A DNA stretch of 64,000 nucleotides from a virus: the IMG/VR virus record IMGVR_UViG_3300025652_000060, positions 1 to 64,000 of that record, one strand, 5' to 3'. The translations under genes and the position numbers were made by a program. Numbering within the stretch: position 1 is the first letter of the stretch; every line of letters starts with the position of its first letter. Shown one piece after another: positions 56,720 through 64,000 of the stretch. The notes under the pieces were generated by a model. The model was not told where the DNA came from. It saw only the letters and a program-made list of their open reading frames with translations, and did not search any database.

Positions 56720-57048
56720 AAGAGCTTGGAATAGAATCTAATGATTGGAAAATGAAATTTCAATCAGTAAATGAGACTAAAGAGAGAATCGCCAAGGAAC
56801 ATTATAATTATCAATGCGAGATAGAATCCCTCACCAATAAACTAGAGGAGCTTGAGGGTGAGAATAAATTAGCTCTCAAGGTAATTAAGGGACTTAACCC
56901 TGAGGCTATTCTTGAAACGAGCTTACTTAACGACTCCCTCACCAATAAACTATTGGTGCTTACTAGGTGTTACTACGATAATGGTGAGGATAACAAAGGG
57001 TGTTTGTGCCAAGGCTGTAAAAACAAACAATCAATAAAAGGAAAATGA
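56716..57048 (+). CDS. Coiled-coil protein with internal repeat and Cys cluster (unit B)
   Basis: 110 residues. An 18-bp sequence encoding SLTNKL occurs twice in frame (56827 and 56935), 108 bp apart. The C-terminus has a cysteine cluster (GCLCQGCKNK) that may bind metal. ATGA overlap with the previous gene. Confidence 0.55.
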   Translation: MKELGIESNDWKMKFQSVNETKERIAKEHYNYQCEIESLTNKLEELEGENKLALKVIKGLNPEAILETSLLNDSLTNKLLVLTRCYYDNGEDNKGCLCQGCKNKQSIKGK

Positions 57049-57051
57049 ATA

Positions 57052-57276
57052 ATGGAAAAAGAAAGTATAATTTTAGGCGCTGCTAATCTCAGGCTAATTG
57101 ATGAGGTTAAGAATTTAAAGGCGATCATAACTGAGAATGAAAAGGATCCTAGCAATTTCAAGGAAAGATACTACGAGCTTGTCGATTCTTACTGTAAATT
57201 AAAGGGCGATTTTTTAGCCGAGAAAAGAAAGTCCACGGCTTTAATGCTTAGATGCGGAGATTCTGGTGGAATCTAA
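57052..57276 (+). CDS. Small coiled-coil protein (unit B)
   Basis: 74 residues, helical (GAANLRLIDEVKNLKAIITE; YCKLKGDFLAEKRKSTALML). Third of the coiled-coil set. It ends with RCGDSGGI, overlapping a possible small ORF. Confidence 0.5.
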   Translation: MEKESIILGAANLRLIDEVKNLKAIITENEKDPSNFKERYYELVDSYCKLKGDFLAEKRKSTALMLRCGDSGGI

Positions 57277-57352
57277 GAACTGGAAAGCGATAGATCATTC
57301 GTGGCGCACAGGGCTGAGGGGTAAGTGTCAGGCTTGCTCAAGTAATAAATAA
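57266..57352 (+). CDS. Possible 28-residue CxxC protein (unit B)
   Basis: A GTG-initiated frame with SD GGAG seven bases upstream, encoding WKAIDHSWRTGLRGKCQACS and ending SNK. The CxxC and SD are suggestive, but the size makes this weak. After it, 57353-57505 has a GCGGA/TCCGC hairpin and no ORF. Confidence 0.35.
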   Translation: MESKNWKAIDHSWRTGLRGKCQACSSNK

Positions 57353-57505
57353 AAGATAACTTAAATCGTGCGGATCTAAAAAGTCCGCTCGCCTTCCTTG
57401 CGCAATGGGTTATGATGGCTTTCTTTCCAGTTTTCCGTCATGCCCTTTGCGTTTTTTGACTCTCCAGACTATTTCTCGTAGGATTTATGAATCAGGGAGA
57501 ACTCC

Positions 57506-58120
57506 ATGAAAAACCAGTGTGAACGCATTGTTGAAACAGAACTGCATAAATTAGTACCGCATCCAAAAAACCCCAATACGCATTCTGAGGAACAGATTGA
57601 GCGCCTAGCTAAATTAATAAGCTATCAAGGCTTTCGTTCTCCCATAGTCGTATCAAATCAATCGGGCTTTATAATCGTAGGGCACGGAAGGTTAGAAGCT
57701 GCAAAAGGCTTAGGGCTTGAAACGGTTCCAGTAATATACCAAGATTTTAAGGATGAGGCGCAAGAATACGCCCACATGACCGCTGACAATGCCATTGGCT
57801 CATGGTCTAAATTAGATTTCTCTCAGATTAATACGGATATTTTAGAACTCGGTCCTGAATTGAATATCGAACTTTTAGGTATAAAAGAATTCACAGTGGA
57901 TCCAAGCGAGATAGAACTGCCAGATTTAAAGGCAGGCGATAACGGACCGTGTCAGAAAGTAACTTTTACCTTATCAGATGAACAGGTTGATAAGGTGAAG
58001 GAAGCAATGGAAAAGGCTAAATCTTTCGGACCGATACATGATGACCTAAATGAAAATTCAAACGGTAATGCCCTTGCGAGAGTGGCTGAATTATTTATAA
58101 GTAGCTGCGATGTCAGCTAA
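57506..58120 (+). CDS. ParB-like nuclease-domain protein (unit B only)
   Basis: A 204-residue protein. Residues about 8-110 are a ParB N-terminal (ParB/Srx) domain: LHKLVPHPKNPNTHSEEQIE, IVVSNQSGFIIVGHGRLEAA and MTADNAIGSWSKLDF. Such domains in phages often accompany DNA methylases or other modification enzymes. The C-terminal 70 residues are helical. It overlaps the Mom-like gene by 11 bp, so the two form one unit. Confidence 0.8.
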   Translation: MKNQCERIVETELHKLVPHPKNPNTHSEEQIERLAKLISYQGFRSPIVVSNQSGFIIVGHGRLEAAKGLGLETVPVIYQDFKDEAQEYAHMTADNAIGSWSKLDFSQINTDILELGPELNIELLGIKEFTVDPSEIELPDLKAGDNGPCQKVTFTLSDEQVDKVKEAMEKAKSFGPIHDDLNENSNGNALARVAELFISSCDVS

Positions 58121-58739
58121 AAGCATTGAAATTAAACCGATTAGCTCCAAGGATGCAAATGCGATCTGTAAAAGATTTCATTATTCTGGGAAAGTTGCTG
58201 CGATTTCACAGCTCCATTTTGGCGTTTTTTATAAGGGTCAATGTGAAGGGGTAATGCAATACGGACCGCCAATTGATAGGCGCAAGTTATTACCATTAGT
58301 TAAGGGCACAAAGTTTAATGATTTTCTTGAGCTTAATCGAATGGCTTTCTCTGATAATCTCCCTAGGTTTTCAGAATCTAGAGCCATTGGAATCGCTCAT
58401 CGAATTATTAAAAAGAATTATCCACATATTAAGTGGATCATATCGTTTGCAGACGCAACGCAATGCGGTGATGGGACAATCTATCGAGCCTCTAATTTTC
58501 TGCTAACTGCTATTAGAAAAAACTCTACTATCTACAAATTGAAGGATGGTGAGGTAGCCGCCAAGCACGGTACGTCTAAGAAGGATTTTAATGGGGCTGA
58601 GAGGCTTGTTGGGTATCAGTTGCGATACATTTACTTCTTAGATCCAAAAATGCGGGAGAACCTAACTGTGCCAGTGATTCCGTATAGTGATATTGAAAGA
58701 TTAGGCGCATCAATGTATAAAGGAAAAGTGCGTGGGTAG
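58110..58739 (+). CDS. Mom-like DNA adenine modification protein (unit B only)
   Basis: A 209-residue protein resembling phage Mu Mom relatives, GNAT-like enzymes that add a carbamoylmethyl-type group to adenine and protect DNA from restriction. Visible: FHYSGKVAAISQLHFGVFYK, LELNRMAFSDNLPRFSESRA, IGIAHRIIKKNYPHIKWIIS and FADATQCGDGTIYRASNFLL, all typical of that group. It is located just upstream of terminase. No equivalent is found in unit A. Confidence 0.75.
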   Translation: MSAKSIEIKPISSKDANAICKRFHYSGKVAAISQLHFGVFYKGQCEGVMQYGPPIDRRKLLPLVKGTKFNDFLELNRMAFSDNLPRFSESRAIGIAHRIIKKNYPHIKWIISFADATQCGDGTIYRASNFLLTAIRKNSTIYKLKDGEVAAKHGTSKKDFNGAERLVGYQLRYIYFLDPKMRENLTVPVIPYSDIERLGASMYKGKVRG

Positions 58740-58823
58740 TTTAAAAGTAAAACAGACTAATTCCATTAGTAAGAAAGCGGTGCATTACCGACTTCCACGC
58801 TCCATTATAATCCCGAGATATTT

Positions 58824-59183
58824 ATGAGCGATGAAAAAGATTTAGGCGGTAGACCTAGAATAGAAATTGATATGGCTGAACTTGATAAGCTCTGCACTTT
58901 GCAGGCGACCATTGAGGAAATGGCATCATGGTTTGACTGCTCAATTGATACGGTAGAGAGAAGAATTAAAGAGCATTCTGGTAAAGGATTTGCGGAGTAT
59001 TTCGCACTAAAGAGAGGAAAGGGTAAGATATCCCTTAGAAGAAAGCAGTTCGAAACCGCCATGAGTGGAAACGTAACCATGCAAATCTTTCTAGGGAAAA
59101 ACTACTTAGGGCAATCCGATAAGCAAGAAATAGATCATAAGGTTTCTGAAATCAAAATTTCTGGCGACGATGGAGACCTCTGA
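58824..59183 (+). CDS. terS: Terminase small subunit (unit B)
   Basis: A 119-residue protein: GGRPRIEIDMAELDKLCTLQ, HTH TIEEMASWFDCSIDTVERRI, then GKGKISLRRKQFETAMSGNV and FLGKNYLGQSDKQEIDH, the usual ending of TerS proteins in this class. It is 28 residues shorter than in unit A and little alike, so DNA recognition may differ. It overlaps TerL by 14 bp. Confidence 0.85.
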   Translation: MSDEKDLGGRPRIEIDMAELDKLCTLQATIEEMASWFDCSIDTVERRIKEHSGKGFAEYFALKRGKGKISLRRKQFETAMSGNVTMQIFLGKNYLGQSDKQEIDHKVSEIKISGDDGDL

Positions 59184-60441
59184 GGGATTTAAAAAAACCC
59201 TTATTCAAGTTAAGGCGATTACGCTTCTAGCGGGTCATGCTCTCCACAATATGCTTTATGGTGGATCCAGATCTGGGAAAACTTTTATCCTATGCTATGC
59301 GGTTATTCTAAGAGCCTGCAAAACTAAATCAAGGCATTGCATTTTAAGATTAAAATTTAATCATGCGAAAAGAGCCATCTGGTTAGATACAATTCCAAAA
59401 GTAATGAGCATCTGCTTTCCAGACCTTACTTATAAAACTAATTCCACTGATTATTATATCGTGCTGCCTAATGGCTCAGAGATCTGGGTCGGTGGATTGG
59501 ATGATAAGAAACGAGTGGAGAAAATTCTGGGGAATGAATACTCTACTCTTTATTTTAACGAGTGTTCTGAAATTCCTTTAAGCTCTATTAATATTGCCCT
59601 TACTAGATTGGCTGAAAAGAATTCACTAGTTAAAAAGGTTTACTATGATGAGAACCCACCAAGCAAAAAACATTGGAGCTATTGGCTCTTTATAAAATTT
59701 TGGCATCCGGAGGCTGAGGAAGAATTAGACCCTGCAGATTATTCCTGCATGGTGATGAACCCTAAGGATAATCTTGAGAATATAGATCCTGATTACATAA
59801 AGAATATTTTAAGCAAGCTACCCGAAAACGAACGCATCCGCTTCCTCAATGGTGAGTTTGTGGACGGGGACGATGGGGTCACTTACTACGAATTCGACCG
59901 TGAAATCCATACAAGTTCTGAGGCTATACAAAGACCAGGTACTACTTTCATAGGGATGGACTTTAACGTAGATCCTATGACGGCGGTTCTGTTTCAATTC
60001 TACAATAATACTATCTGGGTTTTCGATGAGATATTCCTTCGCAATTCCGATACCCCTAAAATGTGTAAAGAATTAAAACGTAGAGGGTATGCGGGGCTAA
60101 AAGTTATCCCTGATTCTACAGGTGGAAATAGGAAAACGTCAGGTAGATCTGACTTTGAAATACTAAAGGAAAATGGTTTTGTATGCGAGAATGTTTATAA
60201 CCCTTTCGTAACTGACCGAGTTAATAACCTGAATAGACTTTTAGCAGCTAATCGCATTATGATTAATCCTAAGTGTAATAAACTTATCAACGATCTTGAA
60301 CAGGTCGCTTGGAAAGATAATAAACTAGATCAAAAGGGCGAATCGAAGCTCTTGACCCATATTTCTGACTGCCTAGGTTATGGTGCTTGGAAAATGGAGC
60401 CAATAGTCGGCAAATCAAAACGAGCAATAAGGTTAAGTTAA
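59170..60441 (+). CDS. terL: Terminase large subunit (unit B)
   Basis: 423 residues, a very close homologue of 24005. Walker A GGSRSGKT, the STLYFNECSE segment, IGMDFNVDPMTAV and VIPDSTGGNRKTSGRSDFE are all present. The contrast between similar TerL and dissimilar TerS suggests different packaging-site specificity with the same motor. Confidence 0.9.
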   Translation: METSEGFKKTLIQVKAITLLAGHALHNMLYGGSRSGKTFILCYAVILRACKTKSRHCILRLKFNHAKRAIWLDTIPKVMSICFPDLTYKTNSTDYYIVLPNGSEIWVGGLDDKKRVEKILGNEYSTLYFNECSEIPLSSINIALTRLAEKNSLVKKVYYDENPPSKKHWSYWLFIKFWHPEAEEELDPADYSCMVMNPKDNLENIDPDYIKNILSKLPENERIRFLNGEFVDGDDGVTYYEFDREIHTSSEAIQRPGTTFIGMDFNVDPMTAVLFQFYNNTIWVFDEIFLRNSDTPKMCKELKRRGYAGLKVIPDSTGGNRKTSGRSDFEILKENGFVCENVYNPFVTDRVNNLNRLLAANRIMINPKCNKLINDLEQVAWKDNKLDQKGESKLLTHISDCLGYGAWKMEPIVGKSKRAIRLS

Positions 60442-61931
60442 TGGACATTAGAGATTATAGAGTAGCAGAACAATTGATCCAAGAAATCGAAAGCAACCAA
60501 TTCGCAGAGCGGAGAAAGCAAGAATATAAGGCTTACAAAGTTGCTGAGGGTGGTCAGCGAGAGTATGTTCTTTCAGAGCTGCAGGGTTTATTCCCTAAAT
60601 CATGGGACACCATGAGGGTTTCAGATATTTCTGTAAGCAATAAGGTTCTTTCTAAATTTGCAAAAGCCTACAAGGATAGCCCGATTCGTGGACTTGAGAG
60701 TCAGACCGATGAGGTTAATGATCTATTTACGGAATCGGATTTTGATTCCAGAATGGCTGAATTCGATAGGGATTATAATCGCCAAAGATATGGGCTTTTA
60801 TGGGTAAATGAGATCGACGGAAAGCCATCATTTCATTCTTTAAAAGGTTTTGAGTCTTTCGTTAAAAGAGATCGCCAAACTGGAAAGCTTCAAGCCGTTG
60901 TTATTAATTATCCAAGCGAAGTTATTACTTATAATTCTAATTCCAATGCCGATGGTATCGAGCAAGATCTTTCAGAGAGTCAAGATGATTCGAGCGCAGA
61001 GTCTAGAGTCTATGCGATGTGGACGGATGAATTCCATGCGGTCTGGAGAATTACAGAAAAAGAAATCAGAGGTGTAAAAACCTCAAGCGTTGAGATGGTA
61101 GAAATCGAAGGCAATCCCAATAATGTAAATGATCTGGGTAGGCTTCCTTTCGTTTTTAGATCTAAGAACTCATCGGTAGATCTACCATTTCTTAATCAAT
61201 TAACTGAACAATCAATTACCTATAATGTATTGAATTCTGACTTTCTAACTGCGATGGCTCTCCAAGGGTATGGACAGTTAGTGGTTACGATGCCTGAGGA
61301 TATGGCGGTTGAATCTATGCACAGTGGAATGACTACCGCAATGACTCTCCCAATTGTTCAGGGAGCCGATGTTCAAGCCGATGCTAAGTATATTAATCCT
61401 TCTCCAGATCTTGCGGGAATGAAATTGACCCTTGATAATTATGCGGGAGATATTACTGGTGAGCATCTAGGGCAAACTCAATCTGTTAACTCTAACCAAA
61501 CCTTTTCTAGTGGACTTGAGAGAGTAATAGCGCAAGCCGATGTTACCGATATCATCCAAGGGAATCAGAGAGTTTATTCTAAAATGGAAAAAGAGGTAGT
61601 GGATATCCTTAGAGCTTACGGTCAATTAGCCGATGGCAAAAATGAATTAACTACAATCTTTCCGAAAGCAAAAGTGCAAATTTCCGATGCTGAAACACTG
61701 ACTAATATTAAAACAAGACTAGAGCTTGGATTAATCACTAAGGTTGAAGCTCTGCAGATCATAGATCCGAATCTGGATGATGATGATGCGGTAAAGAAGC
61801 TTGCAGAGATAGGAAAACAGAATAATGAAGCTATAGAGGCTTTTAGAGGTGGGGATAATGCCGATAGAACTGGACGAGATAAGCTACGAGTTGGATCTGA
61901 CCGAGAAGTTGAAAAAGATTCCGAGAAATAA
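60441..61931 (+). CDS. Portal protein (unit B)
   Basis: 496 residues from ATG 60441, aligned with 25285. The last 25 or so residues (ADRTGRDKLRVGSDREVEK) are an extension that overprints the next gene for 74 bp, compared with 17 bp in unit A. An ATG at 60387 inside TerL is rejected. Confidence 0.85.
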   Translation: MDIRDYRVAEQLIQEIESNQFAERRKQEYKAYKVAEGGQREYVLSELQGLFPKSWDTMRVSDISVSNKVLSKFAKAYKDSPIRGLESQTDEVNDLFTESDFDSRMAEFDRDYNRQRYGLLWVNEIDGKPSFHSLKGFESFVKRDRQTGKLQAVVINYPSEVITYNSNSNADGIEQDLSESQDDSSAESRVYAMWTDEFHAVWRITEKEIRGVKTSSVEMVEIEGNPNNVNDLGRLPFVFRSKNSSVDLPFLNQLTEQSITYNVLNSDFLTAMALQGYGQLVVTMPEDMAVESMHSGMTTAMTLPIVQGADVQADAKYINPSPDLAGMKLTLDNYAGDITGEHLGQTQSVNSNQTFSSGLERVIAQADVTDIIQGNQRVYSKMEKEVVDILRAYGQLADGKNELTTIFPKAKVQISDAETLTNIKTRLELGLITKVEALQIIDPNLDDDDAVKKLAEIGKQNNEAIEAFRGGDNADRTGRDKLRVGSDREVEKDSEK

Positions 61932-62343
61932 GCGAAAGGAAGCGAAAGAATTAGTTGGGGTTTATCTTTTAGATGCCATCCTGAATGATACTGATAACGC
62001 CAAGAGTCCAGTAAGCGGGAAAAAATACCAAGCCCTCAGTAGCGACTATAAGGCGTTTAAAAAGAAAAAAGGTAAGGGTACTAAGGCTAATTTAAGGCTA
62101 AACGAGAAAATGCTCCCAAAATTAAAGTCTAAGAATACCGTAAAGGGCGTTAAGATCTTGATGCGAACAGGCTTGGAGAAAGAGCTTGCGAAGGCTTACA
62201 ACCATAATGTTGGTGATACTTTACCTAAGCGTGATTTCTTGCCAGATGATGATGGCGCTCCAGTTAAACCTAGATTGAAAGGATCCGACCAGTTCAGATC
62301 TGATATTGTTCGAGGGATTGATGATATCCTAGAGGACTTTTAG
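61858..62343 (+). CDS. Virion morphogenesis-type protein, paralogue 1 (unit B)
   Basis: 161 residues from ATG 61858, homologous to 26717 (KSPVSGKKYQALSSDYKAFK; GDTLPKRDFLPDDDGAP). The first 24 codons lie inside the portal gene in another frame. The final base overlaps the next GTG. Confidence 0.55.
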   Translation: MPIELDEISYELDLTEKLKKIPRNKRKEAKELVGVYLLDAILNDTDNAKSPVSGKKYQALSSDYKAFKKKKGKGTKANLRLNEKMLPKLKSKNTVKGVKILMRTGLEKELAKAYNHNVGDTLPKRDFLPDDDGAPVKPRLKGSDQFRSDIVRGIDDILEDF

Positions 62344-62777
62344 TGAGCATCACTATTAAGAAGAATTTAAAATCATTAAAAACATTCTCAAGGGATGTTA
62401 AGAAGAATTTCTCTAGAAAATTAAAGGATGATATTGCAGACGAAATCATAGTGGATATTATTCAAGGGAAATCACCTGTTCGAAATCATACTTTCAAGCC
62501 TTATAAGAGTATTAAATATAAAGGGCGCAAGCGTCCTGTTGATATGTTCAAAACTGGAGATCTATTAAAATCTATTCATGTAAAACAAAATAGGCTTGGA
62601 GAGATCCTAGTCTCTTTTAAGGATGAAAAAGCAGAATGGCATCAAGAAGGTCAAGGAAAACTGCCAGTTAGAAAGCTTTTGCCAGTTAAGAGAGGCGAAA
62701 AGTTCAATATAAGACTTACTAAATTCATCAACAAAATTTTAAAACTTGCTGTTAAAAAGGCAGTAAAGAAGCAATAA
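62343..62777 (+). CDS. Virion morphogenesis-type protein, paralogue 2 (unit B)
   Basis: 144 residues, GTG start. QGKSPVRNHTFKPYKSIKYK, AEWHQEGQGKLPVRKLLPV and the helical end match 27205. The shared KSPV motif with the preceding gene supports an old duplication. Confidence 0.55.
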   Translation: MSITIKKNLKSLKTFSRDVKKNFSRKLKDDIADEIIVDIIQGKSPVRNHTFKPYKSIKYKGRKRPVDMFKTGDLLKSIHVKQNRLGEILVSFKDEKAEWHQEGQGKLPVRKLLPVKRGEKFNIRLTKFINKILKLAVKKAVKKQ

Positions 62778-62778
62778 T

Positions 62779-62826
62779 TTTACAAACGAGTAAGAAATTA
62801 CTTATTATTTAATCGAGCGAACGCTC
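62779..62826 (+). promoter_or_regulatory. Promoter with 5' hairpin for the scaffold-capsid operon (unit B)
   Basis: TTTACA (62779-62784), 18-bp spacer, TATTAT (62803-62808), then a GAGCG AA CGCTC hairpin from 62815. SD AGGAG and ATG 62839 follow. Compared with unit A, an A-T pair in the stem is changed to G-C while the inner CGAACG is kept. Confidence 0.7.
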
Positions 62827-62838
62827 TAGGAGTTAATT

Positions 62839-63441
62839 ATGGTCGAAGGACAAAAAGAAGCATCAACGGAAGAAAAGGCAGAATTGCCAAAAACAGAAGT
62901 TGGGGAAAAAGCATTATTAGATAGACTGGCGCAATTAGAGTCAACTAATGAAAGGCTATTGGCACAATCAAAAGAGAATGCCGATAAGTACCGATCAATG
63001 AGGGACGCTAAGGACGCAAGCGAAAAAGAAGAACTGTTGAAGCAAGAAAATTACAAAGGACTTCTAGGGAAAAAGAATGAAGAATATTCAGCCCTTGAGG
63101 AAAATTTTAATACTCTTAAAAAGACAGCTCTTAAAAAAGATTTAGATTTTACCGTTGCAAAGCTTATTGATAAGCCGCTTGCTAATGGTGCCAGTGTGGA
63201 CGATGTGATCGAGCAAGTTCTAAAAACTGGAGTTGTAGAGATCCTAGAAGATGAGAGCGGGTTTGCTAATATCGAGGAAGCATACAACAAGGTAAAAGAA
63301 TCTAAGGCTTTTCTTTTCGATGCAAAAAAGTCGACCATGATTAATGCGGTTCCAAGCGGTCAAGCTCCGTCAGGAAAGAAATTAAGTCAGGGCGAACAAT
63401 TAAGTTCAGCTCTAGAATCTATCTTTAAAAATAGGGGATAA
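62839..63441 (+). CDS. Capsid scaffolding protein (unit B)
   Basis: 200 residues, with the acidic and variable first 30 residues followed by ALLDRLAQLESTNERLLAQS, KEELLKQENYKGLLGKKNEE and DKPLANGASVDDVIEQVLKT, closely matching 27706. C-terminal SALESIFKNRG is the likely capsid contact. Confidence 0.8.
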   Translation: MVEGQKEASTEEKAELPKTEVGEKALLDRLAQLESTNERLLAQSKENADKYRSMRDAKDASEKEELLKQENYKGLLGKKNEEYSALEENFNTLKKTALKKDLDFTVAKLIDKPLANGASVDDVIEQVLKTGVVEILEDESGFANIEEAYNKVKESKAFLFDAKKSTMINAVPSGQAPSGKKLSQGEQLSSALESIFKNRG

Positions 63442-63443
63442 AT

Positions 63444-64000
63444 ATGGCAGACGTATTAATGGGAGTAACGGAAACAACCGCAGCTTCTCACGAACAAGTA
63501 TCAAAACTAGCTCAGAGCTATTTAATTCAACAAGCAAAACTTGCTGCAACGGTAACTGATTATTCTTTTCTTGCAGTACCAGGTGCCGCTTCTGTTGCAC
63601 TTCCTAGAAGTGGGGGTTTCACGGTTGGCGACAAGTCAGAAAATACGGCAGTAGATGCGCAGGTAATTACGTACGCAAAAGATACAATTTCTCTAGATCA
63701 ACACCGTGTTGTGCAATTTCTTTTAGAGGATATCGCAGGGGTTCAGTCAAATGTAGCCGTTGTTCAAGATGCTCTAATGAAAGCAACTAAGGATCTTGCT
63801 CTAGATATGGACAACAAGATTATTACAGAACTTAGACTTGCTTCTGCTTCTGGTCCTGACCACCTAATCAAGTTCACAGATGCCACTAACGAGGACATTG
63901 AGCTTGCTGATATTCTTAATGCTAGAGAGCTTTTAGTTACTCAAAACATTGACCCAAGAGAATGTTACATGGGTGTAGGCGCTGACCAAGAAAGATATAT
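63444..64000 (+). CDS. Major capsid protein (unit B), cut by the window edge
   Basis: The first 185 codons are visible, from ATG 63444 with SD AGGGG. It is very similar to 28322 (SLDQHRVVQFLLEDIAGVQS; MGVGADQERY at the edge). The 3' end lies outside the window. Confidence 0.85.
   Translation, partial: MADVLMGVTETTAASHEQVSKLAQSYLIQQAKLAATVTDYSFLAVPGAASVALPRSGGFTVGDKSENTAVDAQVITYAKDTISLDQHRVVQFLLEDIAGVQSNVAVVQDALMKATKDLALDMDNKIITELRLASASGPDHLIKFTDATNEDIELADILNARELLVTQNIDPRECYMGVGADQERY

Noticed and set aside
1-64000. CRISPR array, tRNA, rRNA or integrase genes
   Set aside because: No series of regularly spaced repeats, no cloverleaf with anticodon and CCA-like end, and no tyrosine or serine recombinase motifs were found. 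The repeats at 17281 and 49752 have only two copies each.
1-64000. The second unit as a duplicate from circular assembly of one genome
   Set aside because: Most silent sites differ, TerS, recombinase, tape-measure core and early genes are different, and the site-avoidance profiles are opposite. It is a second, related phage-type unit, though a chimeric join cannot be excluded.
1-64000. GATC or CCWGG avoidance
   Set aside because: GATC is very common in both units (GGATCC and AGATCT appear repeatedly), and CCAGG occurs in unit A, so there is no sign of avoidance for these sites.

Overview
The window holds two related but clearly diverged siphovirus-type gene sets lying head to tail on one molecule. 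I call them unit A (about 75-30,100) and unit B (about 30,135 to the right edge). Both have the same gene order: head-tail connector, tail terminator, tail tube, tail chaperones G and GT, tape measure, distal tail and fibre proteins, tip protein, small membrane/lysis genes, a leftward recombination operon, amidase, metallophosphoesterase, a leftward RusA operon, small early genes, replication initiator and helicase, small terminase, large terminase, portal, scaffold and major capsid. Unit A's connector starts at 208 and unit B's at 33,254; the large terminases lie at 24,005 and 59,170, so the period is about 33-35 kb. There is no integrase, repressor, tRNA or bacterial gene. An outer-membrane-type lipoprotein and amidase endolysins suggest a Gram-negative host of fairly low GC. 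I cannot name the host or a known phage genus.

Unit A: tail genes 208-12,743; membrane/lysis-like cluster 12,777-13,493; leftward operon 13,494-14,910 (a small protein, an ERF-type annealing protein, SSB and a 60-residue protein); amidase and phosphoesterase 14,995-17,146; a non-coding element between convergent genes 17,147-17,332; leftward RusA operon 17,333-17,973; small early genes to 20,245; replication genes 20,246-22,145; small genes to 23,518; packaging and head genes 23,578-29,170; then five virion or fibre genes to 33,107 and one small gene to 33,273. The fibre genes at 30,135-33,107 read like unit B in codon habit and in lacking GGCC.

Unit B: tail genes 33,254-45,968; membrane/lysis-like cluster 46,005-46,723; leftward operon 46,821-47,791, with a DUF1071-type annealing protein in place of ERF; amidase, phosphoesterase, non-coding element and RusA to 50,443; small early genes to 52,363; replication genes 52,363-54,366; a long run of small genes to 57,352; a ParB-domain gene and a Mom-like DNA-modification gene 57,506-58,739 that unit A lacks; then packaging and head genes into a capsid gene cut by the window edge.

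The main surprises come from comparing the units. Unit A and its right flank contain no GGATG on either strand up to 32,950, while unit B has many. Unit B and its left flank contain no GGCC from 29,574 on, while unit A has many. Only unit B carries the Mom-like modification gene. Two hairpins whose pairing is kept by compensatory changes precede the tail chaperone and scaffold genes in both units. Both units have a -1 frameshift site joining G to T, and both have the same pair of repeats, 20 bp apart, between convergent genes. No gene-free stretch exceeds 300 bases; the largest is 49,571-49,824.
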